Source: Aestuariibacter sp. A3R04
GTDB lineage: Bacteria > Pseudomonadota > Gammaproteobacteria > Enterobacterales > Alteromonadaceae
Direction: 5' to 3'
Assembly (NCBI RefSeq): GCF_018860805.1
Contig: NZ_JAHKQR010000011.1
Coordinates: 1,398,740 to 1,462,739, forward strand
DNA: 64,000 nt
This document shows positions 43,250 to 52,239 of the stretch, in pieces (within the stretch, counting starts at the first letter, position 1; every line of letters begins with the position of its first letter). Under the pieces are notes generated by a model. It was not told the DNA's origin. It saw only the letters and a list, made by a program, of their open reading frames with translations, and searched no databases. Made by a program: the position numbers and the translations under genes.

Positions 43250-46200
43250 ATGTTTTTTAAAACGCTTCATTCAAGACTGACATTACTTATCGTTATTGTT
43301 GCTGTGCCTGGGGTCGGTGGGCTTGTCTATGAATCAGTTAAGCAACGCCAATACGCCATAGATTTGGCCAATCAAAAAGCGTTAAATACCGTGGATTTAA
43401 CCATGGATTTCCAAGGTCTCCTTGTTGAAGAAACCCAATTATTTTTGCGCAATCTGGTGTCTTTCGATGAAGTGCAATCGCCGGACTCGCCCCAATGCAG
43501 CCAGTTTTTGCAAAATGCACTGAAAATTAACAGTCGTTATGTGAATTTAGGCGTACCCTTGGTGTCCGGTGAGTTACTGTGTAACGCCACATCATTGCCT
43601 TCACCGGTAAATGTGTCCGATAGAGATTATATTCGCGAAGCTGTCGATTCCAGGAACTTTTCAATTGGTGAATACCAGGTCGATCGAGCGACTGGCGTTG
43701 CTAGCGTAAATTTTGCGTATCCAGTCATTGGCCCCGAAGATAACGAAATCATTGGGGTGGCAGTCGCCGTCATATCACTGAATTGGTGGAATCAATTCCT
43801 TGCCAAATCCAATTTGCCTGAAGGTGCCCATGCTTATATCACCGATAGAGAACAAAAAATCATTGCCAGTTATCCGGCTGATCTCAGTATTATAGGGGCA
43901 CAGTTAAGCCGTATAGAATCGGATATCAAATTATCCCCATCAAATTCCGAAACTTCTGCCCCGCAAACTGTAACTTCATTAAAGAATGGTCGGGTATTTG
44001 TATCCCGCCCGCTTATAGACGGCAATAACAGCATACAGATTTCGGTGGGGATCCCATTTGATGAACAGTTAAAAGCCATTAATACGGGCTTTATGCACGC
44101 CGTCCTTGTTCTTAGTGTATTAATTATTACTTTGATTTTTATAGCTCGCTTGGGGATTAGAAAAACATTACTTAATCCACTGAAAAGCCTGTTGAAATCG
44201 GCAGAAAATTTAGAGCATGGGAAAGAAGTTGGAGAAATAGAACAACACGGTGCCAAGGAACTTGTGGCGCTGCAGCGTCGATTTAATTCTATGGCCAGAA
44301 CCCGTCTTAATGCCGAGCGAAAACTCATAGAAAGCCAGTCTTCGCTAATTGAAAGCGAAAGGGAATTGTCAGGACATATTGAAAATACCCCTTTAGGCTG
44401 TATTAGTTGGGATTGCAACATGGTATGCACCAAATGGAATATGTCGGCTACTCGCATTTTCGGTTATTCAGCCCTAGAGGCCATTGGCAAGTCAGCCATT
44501 GAGCTTATTCTTCTACCAGAATTAACGGCTACGCATTCAAAGGTGTTTCGTCAAATTGTGAATAACAGAAACGGACACCGTAGAACCAATAAAAATAAAA
44601 CCAAATCCGGGCAGATTATTACTTGTGAATGGTACAGCACGCCCATTGTTAACCATCAAGGGGATGTGGTGGGGGTGACGTCCTTAGTGCAGGATGTGAC
44701 GACCAAGAAAGCGCTGGAAGAAAGGTTAAAACTGGTGGGAACGGTGTTTTCTCATGCCCGAGAGGGGATTTTCATTACAGATAGCAACGCCCGCATCATA
44801 GAAGTGAATGATACGTTTATTTCCATCACCGGCTACAGTCGTAACGAGGTAATAGGGAAGAACCCGAATATACTTAAATCCAACCGCCAATCAGCGTCTT
44901 TTTATAAAACCCTTTGGGCGTCTTTAGATAAAAAGGGCTATTGGTCCGGCGAGATATGGAACAAGCGGAAAAATGGCGAAATTTATGCTCAATTGCTCAC
45001 TATTAGCGCTGTGAAAAACGAGCAAGAAAATATAAAGAATTACATTGCAATTTTCAGTGATATTTCTGAAGCCAAAAAGCAGCAGGATAAACTGGAAAAA
45101 ATGGCTCACTACGATGTACTGACCAACTTGCCAAACAGAACCCTATTGGCGCGGCGATTGGAGCATTCGTTAACGCAAGGCAGACTGAAACAAAAATATG
45201 TTGCCGTGGCGCTGTTGGATTTAGACGGCTTCAAAGAAGTGAATGATGAATATGGGCATGATGCTGGTGACCGATTGCTACTGGCATTGTCAAACAAATT
45301 AAAAGGCGCACTTCGTGAATGCGATACCCTATCGCGTGTTGGCGGTGATGAATTTGTTGCTGTGCTGGCGAACCTGACAGAAGCTGACGAGGCCAATGCC
45401 CTTGTTAACGGATTGCTTAAAGCGGCATCTGCGCCTGTGACTATTGATACGAATACTGTTCGATTATCCGCCAGTATTGGCATTGCGCTTTATCCCAAAG
45501 ATCATACTGATGCTGATCAGTTAATCCGCTATGCAGATCAAGCGATGTATTTGGCAAAACAGAAAGGAAAAAACTGCTATCACTTTTTCGATATTCATAC
45601 GGAAGATGCCATTAAAGTACGACACGAAAAGCTCACCAGAATTGGGGAAGCGCTAAGGAATCGCGAGTTCAGATTATTCTACCAACCCAAAGTCAATATG
45701 CGGACAGGTGAGATAATTGGCGTCGAGGCGCTAATCCGCTGGCAACATCCAGAAGAAGGGCTTCTTTCCCCTGGGAGTTTCTTACCAGTTGTTGAAAACC
45801 ATCAATTGAGTATTGATATTGATGAATGGGTGATTGATGAATCAATCGCGCAAATGCACATTTGGCAGCACGCGGGTGTCCATTTATCAGTTAGTGTCAA
45901 TATTGGTGCAAAGCAGATTCAACAACCCAATTTTATTGCTAATCTGAAACAACGTTTAGCCCGTTTTCCCGATGTTAAGCCAGGTTCATTAGAGCTGGAA
46001 GTGCTGGAAACCAGTAAGTTAGACGACCTAAAACACGTTTCCGATATTATGAATGAATGTGTCAATTTAGGTGTGAGTTTTGCGATTGATGATTTTGGTA
46101 CGGGCTACTCTTCATTGACCTATTTGCGGCGCTTACCGGCAAGTATGATAAAAATCGATCAAACATTTGTTCGAGATATGCTTGAAGATACCGACGACAA

Positions 46201-46417
46201 AGCCATTGTTAAGGGTGTCATAGCACTGGCGGTATCCTTTAACCGGAAAGTTATCGCTGAAGGTGTCGAGAGCCTGGAGCACGGTAAGATGTTGATGGGA
46301 ATGGGCTGTGAACTAGCTCAGGGCTATGGGATTGCCAAACCTATGCCCGCAAATACAATTCCTAAATGGGCTGAAGAATGGACTAGAAGTGCGAAATGGA
46401 CTCTGAACTTCAATTAA
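43250..46417 (+). CDS. Dual GGDEF-EAL cyclic-di-GMP protein with dCache, HAMP and PAS domains
   Basis: A 1055-residue inner-membrane signalling protein: a first membrane helix (about 10-28), a periplasmic dCache-like sensor (to about 275), a second helix, HAMP, two PAS domains (the second with GIFITDSNARIIEVND), a GGDEF domain with intact VGGDEFVAVL, and an EAL domain with EALIRWQHPEEG and DDFGTGYSSL. Both catalytic signatures look intact, so it may make, break or switch between both activities. The start is at 43250, where AGG lies 6 bases before the ATG; the open frame continues 50 codons upstream, but that part overlaps the expected promoter. An exact FNR box lies 165 bases upstream. Confidence 0.9.
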   Translation: MFFKTLHSRLTLLIVIVAVPGVGGLVYESVKQRQYAIDLANQKALNTVDLTMDFQGLLVEETQLFLRNLVSFDEVQSPDSPQCSQFLQNALKINSRYVNLGVPLVSGELLCNATSLPSPVNVSDRDYIREAVDSRNFSIGEYQVDRATGVASVNFAYPVIGPEDNEIIGVAVAVISLNWWNQFLAKSNLPEGAHAYITDREQKIIASYPADLSIIGAQLSRIESDIKLSPSNSETSAPQTVTSLKNGRVFVSRPLIDGNNSIQISVGIPFDEQLKAINTGFMHAVLVLSVLIITLIFIARLGIRKTLLNPLKSLLKSAENLEHGKEVGEIEQHGAKELVALQRRFNSMARTRLNAERKLIESQSSLIESERELSGHIENTPLGCISWDCNMVCTKWNMSATRIFGYSALEAIGKSAIELILLPELTATHSKVFRQIVNNRNGHRRTNKNKTKSGQIITCEWYSTPIVNHQGDVVGVTSLVQDVTTKKALEERLKLVGTVFSHAREGIFITDSNARIIEVNDTFISITGYSRNEVIGKNPNILKSNRQSASFYKTLWASLDKKGYWSGEIWNKRKNGEIYAQLLTISAVKNEQENIKNYIAIFSDISEAKKQQDKLEKMAHYDVLTNLPNRTLLARRLEHSLTQGRLKQKYVAVALLDLDGFKEVNDEYGHDAGDRLLLALSNKLKGALRECDTLSRVGGDEFVAVLANLTEADEANALVNGLLKAASAPVTIDTNTVRLSASIGIALYPKDHTDADQLIRYADQAMYLAKQKGKNCYHFFDIHTEDAIKVRHEKLTRIGEALRNREFRLFYQPKVNMRTGEIIGVEALIRWQHPEEGLLSPGSFLPVVENHQLSIDIDEWVIDESIAQMHIWQHAGVHLSVSVNIGAKQIQQPNFIANLKQRLARFPDVKPGSLELEVLETSKLDDLKHVSDIMNECVNLGVSFAIDDFGTGYSSLTYLRRLPASMIKIDQTFVRDMLEDTDDKAIVKGVIALAVSFNRKVIAEGVESLEHGKMLMGMGCELAQGYGIAKPMPANTIPKWAEEWTRSAKWTLNFN

Positions 46418-46495
46418 ACTGATCTGATCCTTATGTCGACATAATTCCCTCTTCCCCTTGGTAGTAGATCCGCATAGATATTCTTATCGTGACAT

Positions 46496-47177
46496 TTAAA
46501 TAGCCTGCATTTTTACTTGAGCAAGTTTCCCATCTTCTTTTAGTTCTCCTCGCAGAAACTTAACCCATTTCATCGAATAGAGGTAGCCGTCAAACCCTTC
46601 AACATATGCTGAATATTCACCCTTGTAAGATTTGTCAGTTTCTCTGGGTCGTGCTTCATAAAACTTCCAGCATTTTGTATGTAACGTCATATTAAAATTC
46701 GGGATTTCTTTGGATACTAACTCTACTACTCGTGAGGGCTTGAGCTTAAATGGATTTTCTACGCCTTTAATAAAAGCTACGGCTTGTTCATAGTTTTGAA
46801 GCTGATCCTCGGAAAGAGAGTTCACATTAAGTTTTAAATTCGGTATACGGGTTGTTATAAATAGAGACAGCCAACAACGCAAATTCTTTAGCCTTGTGAA
46901 GTAGCAACCCTTTTGCTGACAAATCAGCAGTCTGCTGTAGCTTTTGACTATGAACAGCCCTAAATTCGTCTTTGCTCAAAAAGCATATACCGGAACTCGT
47001 ATATTGTTCACCGTCTTTTTCAACATATTGATGCCAACGTTTTGATGGGTAGGTTTTACAAGTATCAGCTTTCCATCCAGTTGCATCTGCAAGTTGCTCA
47101 ATAGTGAAGGCTTCACTTTGACGTTCACGACTGTTCAAAAACTCGTATGCTAAATCGACCTTTTCATATCTACTCAT
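46496..47177 (-). pseudogene. Broken DUF3644-like gene (two frames)
   Basis: The first part (47177 to 46827, 116 codons) has a helix-turn-helix-like start (FTIEQLADATGW) and the DUF3644 opening LLHKAKEFALLAVSIYNNP, then stops. The second part (46882 to 46496) is in another frame and resembles a family C-terminus: SEDQLQNYEQAVAFIKG, LHTKCWKFYEARP and YLYSMKWVKFL. The central part of the family, an expected hundred or more residues, is missing. This looks like an internal deletion with frameshift. Alternatively these are two separate small genes. DUF3644 proteins occur in phage-defence islands, and this one sits beside an AbiE-like pair. Confidence 0.6.
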
Positions 47178-47189
47178 GGCTATCCCTAA

Positions 47190-48158
47190 CTAATTTTTGC
47201 TTAATCCAACATAAACCAATACTTCACTGGCCAATTTGGTGAATACCGCTAACGCATTGTCCCAATTCACTGGGCTTTCTGCATAAACCATTGGACTAAC
47301 GTATCTGTTGTACCTTTCTTCAAACTTGGGATCATCAGTCAATAGTTGTAATCCGAAACACAACTCGTCGATGGGAGATTCAACCATTTGTGGATGCTGA
47401 TTACCGAAACGTTCAACATCTAATTCAATGGCGTTTGTCATTACTTTGCTGAGCGATTCTATATTTGCTGGTTGAGCCTTTTGGATATGGTACGTGTCGT
47501 AGATATGCCTGATTAGTGTTTCGTCGTCATCACGTTCATGATTTCTCGCGACGCTTGCCGTTCTGCGCATCATTGATAACAGTTTTTCAGCTTGAGTCTC
47601 TAAGATTGCAGCGCATGCCATGTTTTTTACTTCAATATCAGATTTGAGGACTTCGGCATAGATAGATTGAATGCTTTTAGATTCAGCTTCATCTAAGAGA
47701 TCTGATTCGATGAATTCCAACTTAATAAAAGGTCGCAGGCAAGGTGCTTGCTGGTATGCTTGAGGATAACGGATATCAAAACTGAAGTAGCGATATTCAT
47801 CCTTTACAGTAGCTTGTTCTTCAATGGAAAAGGTGCCGCTTTCTGATATCAAAAACTCAATATGCTGCTTAACCGCTTTACGAGCCTTTCGCCTAGCGCT
47901 TCGTGATGTTAGATTATTAAATACATTGTTGGGAACCAGTTTAATATCGATATCTTCCGACATGCGATACGTTTTTATAGCAGATTTGGCAAGTGCAGTG
48001 CCGCCCGTAAATACCAACTGGTGGTGTTCGAATTCGATTATCGATAAGTACTTTAATAGTTGGACAACATAGTAGTCTTTTTCGACAATTGCCGGGTTGC
48101 CTAGCCCTATGGCGTCGGCAACATCGACAAATAGCGAGCTATCGAGCTTCGTTGACAC
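47190..48158 (-). CDS. AbiEii-family nucleotidyltransferase toxin
   Basis: A 322-residue protein of the AbiEii/AbiGii toxin family (PF08843). Nucleotidyltransferase motifs are visible: GGTALAK near residue 52-58 and the paired acidic residues in MSEDIDIKLV near 66-75. Members are type IV toxins that transfer nucleotides, e.g. to tRNA acceptor ends, and cause growth arrest on phage infection. The start is GTG at 48158, overlapping the antitoxin by 20 bases, the usual coupled order. It probably forms an abortive-infection system. Confidence 0.88.
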   Translation of the reverse strand: MSTKLDSSLFVDVADAIGLGNPAIVEKDYYVVQLLKYLSIIEFEHHQLVFTGGTALAKSAIKTYRMSEDIDIKLVPNNVFNNLTSRSARRKARKAVKQHIEFLISESGTFSIEEQATVKDEYRYFSFDIRYPQAYQQAPCLRPFIKLEFIESDLLDEAESKSIQSIYAEVLKSDIEVKNMACAAILETQAEKLLSMMRRTASVARNHERDDDETLIRHIYDTYHIQKAQPANIESLSKVMTNAIELDVERFGNQHPQMVESPIDELCFGLQLLTDDPKFEERYNRYVSPMVYAESPVNWDNALAVFTKLASEVLVYVGLSKN

Positions 48159-48543
48159 GCTGTTTACCTACGGTAATTTTACGGGTAAAGCGTGGATCGG
48201 TTGGAACAATTTTAACACTGGCTGGAATTTGCGTACTCTGGCCTGAAAAGTTCATGTTCGACAAATCATCGAACTTGTAGTCTACATCTAATCTTTCCAT
48301 AGCTTCTATTAATACACCATCAGCACCCGCAGCATTATCAGGCATCAATTTACCTGTAATGCGATTGACTCTGGCACGTGCATAAAGCCCGTAACCTATC
48401 TTCATCAACACGCCTTCACGAACAAGACTTCTAAGGCCTCGACCTACTTGGTCGTAGTCAGTTATATCTTTAAAATCAGAGCGCAAAAAAACAGAACGCT
48501 TGGAGCGCTTGACTCTTGTCTTTATCCTGTCTTGTATTGTCAT
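48139..48543 (-). CDS. AbiEi-like antitoxin (DUF6088 type)
   Basis: A 134-residue protein. An N-terminal winged helix-turn-helix region (SVFLRSDFKDITDYDQVGR, LVREGVLMKIGYGLYARAR) fits the AbiEi/DUF6088 antitoxin-regulator family that neutralises AbiEii toxins and represses its own promoter. The ATG at 48543 follows a GGGGG-rich ribosome binding site. Two 13-base direct repeats lie upstream, in the promoter, and are the likely operator. Confidence 0.8.
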   Translation of the reverse strand: MTIQDRIKTRVKRSKRSVFLRSDFKDITDYDQVGRGLRSLVREGVLMKIGYGLYARARVNRITGKLMPDNAAGADGVLIEAMERLDVDYKFDDLSNMNFSGQSTQIPASVKIVPTDPRFTRKITVGKQRVNEAR

Positions 48544-48577
48544 CTGGCCCCCCTATGCACATTGAATGTATAATAGA

Positions 48578-48614
48578 CAAAAATACGACATTTTTCAACC
48601 GCAAAAATACGACA
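48578..48614 (-). promoter_or_regulatory. Direct-repeat operator and promoter of AbiE-like pair
   Basis: CAAAAATACGACA occurs at 48578-48590 and 48602-48614, 24 bases apart. On the minus strand TATTAT (a -10 candidate) lies just before the antitoxin, partly next to the repeat. Autoregulation is the obvious inference. Confidence 0.6.
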
Positions 48615-48676
48615 CAAAAATAAAATAATTAACAATTAAAATATATAGTTATGTAATTCTAAATATAGAAAATATA

Positions 48677-49012
48677 TCACCGCGCAGACAGATAAAAACC
48701 CATATACGACTCATTCAACTCGCTCTGCAAAATATGCGTGTATACGTGCGTAGTAGAAAGGTCTGCAGGGCCCAGACATTCCTGAATCTGGCGAAGGTTA
48801 GCACCATTGCTAGGCATGTGTGTTGCTGCTGAATGACGAAACATATTACAAGCAGCGTTGACATCAAAGCCTGCGGATTTGAGATACTTTTTAATAAGCT
48901 CCGAAAGTTGCGTGGGCCTGAATGGATTACCGCTATTGCTTATAAACAATGTGTAACCGAATAAAAGGTTTATCTCATCAATGACATAGTTGTCTACTGA
49001 GGCTATTTGCAA
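48677..49012 (-). pseudogene. Tyrosine recombinase C-terminal fragment
   Basis: About 111 codons resembling the catalytic C-terminus of XerC/phage-type integrases: MFRHSAATHM with the conserved Arg, LGPADLSTTHVYTHI with the nucleophile Tyr. The normally invariant His of LGHAD is Pro here, and the N-terminal two-thirds are absent, so it is inactive. The open frame abuts, and overlaps by 10 bases, the truncated resolvase just upstream. Confidence 0.75.
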
Positions 49013-49164
49013 CGATTGAGCTCATTGCGTCCACTTCTCGAAGTCTCCGAGGCTTGCTCCTCATAAACACGGTCGCATTTCGCAGCCTTGAGGGCTTCTC
49101 GTTGAACGCTGGTGGATTGGTCTAATGTGGATGCTCGGGCATAGCCATAACGGTGAGAAGGCAT
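49003..49164 (-). pseudogene. Truncated serine resolvase (N-terminal 53 aa)
   Basis: A 53-codon frame, not obvious from length alone, starts at the ATG at 49164 after AAGGAGT. It begins YGYARASTLDQSTSVQREAL, then AAKCDRVYEEQASETSRSGR, the catalytic N-terminus of a Tn3/Hin-type serine recombinase (Ser in RAST). It runs into a stop where the tyrosine recombinase fragment begins, so the element is a chimera of remnants. Short inverted repeats just upstream may be the relic of its recombination site. Confidence 0.75.
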
Positions 49165-49182
49165 TCGGACTCCTTAAAAACA

Positions 49183-49249
49183 GTTCGCACAGGATCTAAG
49201 AGGTTTGCATCGTATGATTAAGTTCATGCAGATTCAACCCTGTACGAAC
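49183..49249. repeat. Inverted repeats upstream of resolvase remnant (possible res site)
   Basis: GTTCGCACAGG (49183-49193) and CCTGTACGAAC (49239-49249) are inverted copies with one mismatch. Further GTTCGCC copies lie at 49259 and 49272. The position just before a resolvase fits a res site. Confidence 0.4.
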
Positions 49250-49377
49250 TCCATTTAAGTTCGCCTTAACGGTTCGCCCAGCGTATACCTTAATGAACTA
49301 AAAAAACTGCGGTGGGCTTCTTGACTTAAAAAGCGATGGTGGCAGTCTATTACGCTAACGGAGATATGGAGATAGTT

Positions 49378-50271
49378 ATGGAGTATACCCCTTCTGCGAT
49401 TCGCGCCCCTCACTTTTTTAATAAACAGAGGAACTTAGACAAAGCCGTTTGTGGTCTTGTCGGTATACTTCGAGGAGTTTCCGCTGACAAGCATCTGACG
49501 GCAGAGGAGCTTCTCTACCTTAATCTATGGCTCAAAGCTCAAAGAAACCTGAGAGACGATCCTGACGGGATAGACCTAATCGACCTCATTGATGATATTG
49601 TAGATGACGGTGTAATTAGTGACGACGAGATGCGTGATTTAGTTACATTGTGTAACGACATCGCGAATATTCGTTCAGTTGAGTTTGAGGGCGAATATGA
49701 AGCTAAAATCAATGAGTTTCTAGGGTTACTCCAAGGCGTAATTGCTGATGGTGTGGTAAATACCAAGGAGTTCGGGTTTATCTGTGACTGGTTAGATCGC
49801 AATGAGATTGTCGAAGAGGACTGGCTAGTTCGACAAGTAAAATCTCGAATAACTCATATTTTAGAGGACAATGAAGTATCACACGAAGAGCTAACCGAAT
49901 TCGCGGAAGCTTTAAAACAACTCACAGGTTATCAGTTTGATGATACTGGCGATGCCGAGTGTGCTTCCTTGGCTTATCTCGAGGACCAAGTTAAGTCGCT
50001 AACCGAGTGCACTAATGTTTGCTTCACTGGTAAGTTCCTCATGGGAACGAGAAAGACCCTTGAAGACCACGCCAAGTTAGTAGGACTGACCCCAGAGAAA
50101 AAGATAACCAAAAAGCTTAACTTGTTAGTAATCGGTGAGTTAGTTACACCAGATTGGAGATTTCAGAGCTACGGACGCAAAATAGAACAAGCCGTCAAAT
50201 ACAGAGAGGCAGGTGTTCCTATCAAAATACTGACGGAAAAAACTTGGGCAAAGTTCCTAAAGCTCGACTGA
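49378..50271 (+). CDS. TerB-like/BRCT domain protein
   Basis: A 297-residue soluble, acidic protein. Residues about 10-190 are helical, with Asp/Glu-rich repeats of a TerB-like type (VSADKHLTAEELLYL, IVDDGVISDDEMRDL, VIADGVVNTKEFGFI, ILEDNEVSHEELTEF), each about 40-60 residues apart. The C-terminal 80 residues form a BRCT domain (NVCFTGKFLMGTRKTLEDHA, LVIGELVTPDWRF), as in NAD-dependent DNA ligase. The start at 49378 follows GGAG at good spacing; upstream in-frame Mets are weaker. Its role is unknown. Location in the island suggests phage-related or DNA-repair function. Confidence 0.75.
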   Translation: MEYTPSAIRAPHFFNKQRNLDKAVCGLVGILRGVSADKHLTAEELLYLNLWLKAQRNLRDDPDGIDLIDLIDDIVDDGVISDDEMRDLVTLCNDIANIRSVEFEGEYEAKINEFLGLLQGVIADGVVNTKEFGFICDWLDRNEIVEEDWLVRQVKSRITHILEDNEVSHEELTEFAEALKQLTGYQFDDTGDAECASLAYLEDQVKSLTECTNVCFTGKFLMGTRKTLEDHAKLVGLTPEKKITKKLNLLVIGELVTPDWRFQSYGRKIEQAVKYREAGVPIKILTEKTWAKFLKLD

Positions 50272-50283
50272 TTTTGCTCAACG

Positions 50284-50583
50284 CTACTCTACCCAAGGAG
50301 TTAAGCTTTTTTGTTGGATGGATCTTTTCGATATAACGCCAAAGCTGCTCCTTATTCTTATATTTTGAGTATAGGCCATAGTAAGGCTCAACCGCTTATG
50401 TCCCGCCAATTTAACGGCTAACTCTTCAGGACAACCGATCTCCTCGATAGCAGTCGCGAAGTGACCTCGTAACGAGTGTAACCCGACCTTGTAACCTTCG
50501 ACCTTTTTGAAGCCCTTCGTATACCTCGAGATTCGGCTTGCGCTGTTCATTGCGGCAGACGAAGGCATATGAAGCATATACAA
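50284..50583 (-). pseudogene. Second tyrosine recombinase C-terminal fragment
   Basis: About 99 codons with the catalytic end of a phage-type integrase: RYTKGFKKVEG, GLHSLRGHFATAIEEIG and LAGHKRLSLTMAYTQN carry the His-x2-Arg, His and Tyr residues. The N-terminal and central part is missing, and the start is TTG. It differs clearly from the fragment at 48.7 kb, so two different integrases once resided here. The convergent BRCT gene ends 12 bases away. Confidence 0.7.
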
Positions 50584-50644
50584 GTATGGCGGCCTGGATA
50601 GCCTGATAACACCTGCGGGAAAGGACTCCCAATATTAACTCGAT

Positions 50645-50672
50645 TTTGTATTGGGTAATCACTTGTTATAAT
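50645..50672 (+). promoter_or_regulatory. Promoter of DUF4041-T5orf172 gene
   Basis: A perfect -10 TATAAT (50667-50672) and a -35 TTGTAT (50645-50650, 4 of 6) at 16 bases. Transcription would start about 28 bases before the ATG. Confidence 0.55.
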
Positions 50673-50707
50673 GTTGTCAGAAGGATTAGCAGACACGGAT
50701 TACAGTT

Positions 50708-52114
50708 ATGGGCTCGATTGAAGCTCTTCCAAGTGATAATGGACATATCATTACCTACGCTTTGATATTCGCAGTCATATCGTTGCTAGTGTTTACACTA
50801 TTAAAATCTCGCGAACTAAAGTCAGAGCTCAATAAAGTCAAATCTCACCTTCAAGACTCGAAGCAAAGAACAACAGAGCTACTTGATAAGTACCAACCGA
50901 TAAGTTCTATTGAGACTCGTGTGAAGGAACTTAATGCCGAGTCAGAAGCAATCACATCAAACATCCAGACGCTTCGGGCGTCTTATGCGACTAAACGAAA
51001 GCTATTTGATGAACTTGAAAGAGAGTTGGCTGTATTCGATGAAAAAATCGAGCTGTCCACATTGGGGTACTATGAGCCTCATTTCGACTTTGGAACTTCA
51101 GAAAGATTCAAAGCTGAGATTACTGCTGTGCGAGAGCAACAGAAAGATATGCTAAAAGCCAAACAAGCGGCCGTTTGTCATACTGAGTGGAAAGTTAATA
51201 ACAGTGCCAGAGAAGGTCAAACGATGACAAACAGAGCACTCAAACTAACGCTAAGAGCTTTCAATAACGAATGTGACGCAGCAGTATCAAACGTGAGATG
51301 GAATAATATCCGCAGAATGGAAGAGCGCTTAGCTAAAGCCAGAGATGCCATAGACAAGCTCAACAAGTCTAACAATATTCAAATAACAGAGTCTTATTTC
51401 CGGCTCAAATTGCAAGAACTCAGGCTCACTTATGAATATGCTGAGAAACTAAGACAAGAGAAGGAAGACCGAGCCGAAGCTAAACGCCAACTCAGGGAAG
51501 AACAACAACTGATAAAAGAGCAAGAGGCAGCGGAAAGAGAGCAACATAAATACGAAGAACTTGTAGCTAAAGCCAATAAAAGAGCTAATAAAGCTACTGG
51601 TGAAGCGCTAGAACGCTTAAAGTCTGAACTTGAAGAACTTGAGTCACAACTTAACGAGGCCAGAGCAAAATCAGAACGAGCTTTGTCAATGGCACAACAA
51701 ACCAAATCTGGTTACGTCTATATCATTAGCAACATTGGTTCATTTGGTGATGGGGTATTTAAAATTGGGATGACCAGAAGACTTGAGCCCCTCGACCGTG
51801 TGCGTGAGCTTGGAGATGCCAGTGTGCCGTTCACTTTTGATGTTCATGCACTTATTTACTCTGAGGATGCGCCTGCACTTGAAGCTGAACTTCATCGTCA
51901 TTTCAATGAGCATCGGCTAAACCTAGTAAACAACCGTAAAGAGTTTTTCAGAGTAGACTTAGCTGAACTGAAGGGCAAACTTGCAGAATTAAATCCTGAT
52001 GTAGAGTTTCTGACTGATGCCGAAGCGCAGGACTATCATCAAAGTCTATTAATTACTCAAGACAAAATTAAAGAGCACACTACGGTTAACCGAAAGCTAC
52101 CTGAAGAGATTTGA
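50708..52114 (+). CDS. DUF4041 and T5orf172 (GIY-YIG-type) membrane protein
   Basis: A 468-residue protein. A single membrane helix (about 14-33) is followed by a long coiled coil (35-120), a DUF4041-like segment (about 125-230) and a second, strongly charged coiled coil (240-325). The C-terminal T5orf172/MUG113 domain (about 330-420) includes GYVYIISN, GVFKIGMTRR and ELHRHFNEHR, in line with the GIY-YIG nuclease fold (Tyr-Val-Tyr, Arg and Glu/His residues). Proteins with this architecture are common in prophages and defence islands; function is unknown. The membrane anchor plus nuclease suggests action against entering DNA, by inference. The start is the ATG at 50708. Confidence 0.8.
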   Translation: MGSIEALPSDNGHIITYALIFAVISLLVFTLLKSRELKSELNKVKSHLQDSKQRTTELLDKYQPISSIETRVKELNAESEAITSNIQTLRASYATKRKLFDELERELAVFDEKIELSTLGYYEPHFDFGTSERFKAEITAVREQQKDMLKAKQAAVCHTEWKVNNSAREGQTMTNRALKLTLRAFNNECDAAVSNVRWNNIRRMEERLAKARDAIDKLNKSNNIQITESYFRLKLQELRLTYEYAEKLRQEKEDRAEAKRQLREEQQLIKEQEAAEREQHKYEELVAKANKRANKATGEALERLKSELEELESQLNEARAKSERALSMAQQTKSGYVYIISNIGSFGDGVFKIGMTRRLEPLDRVRELGDASVPFTFDVHALIYSEDAPALEAELHRHFNEHRLNLVNNRKEFFRVDLAELKGKLAELNPDVEFLTDAEAQDYHQSLLITQDKIKEHTTVNRKLPEEI

Positions 52115-52239
52115 GAGAGTTCCCAAAGCTCAGTATTTGGACAACTTCACGACCATCTGATGCTCTTGAAGATCGATTTTAAGATGTTTTGTAGGGCTAG
52201 CCAGATAAGGCTTTTGGATGTCGCTTCGAAAAGAGAAGT

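Noticed and set aside
43870-44457. 195-codon minus-strand frame inside the GGDEF-EAL gene
   Set aside because: Antisense shadow; low-complexity Ser-rich composition and no RBS.
48578-48614. Direct repeats considered as a CRISPR fragment
   Set aside because: Only two 13-base copies 24 bases apart, AT-rich and in a promoter; no array and no cas genes.
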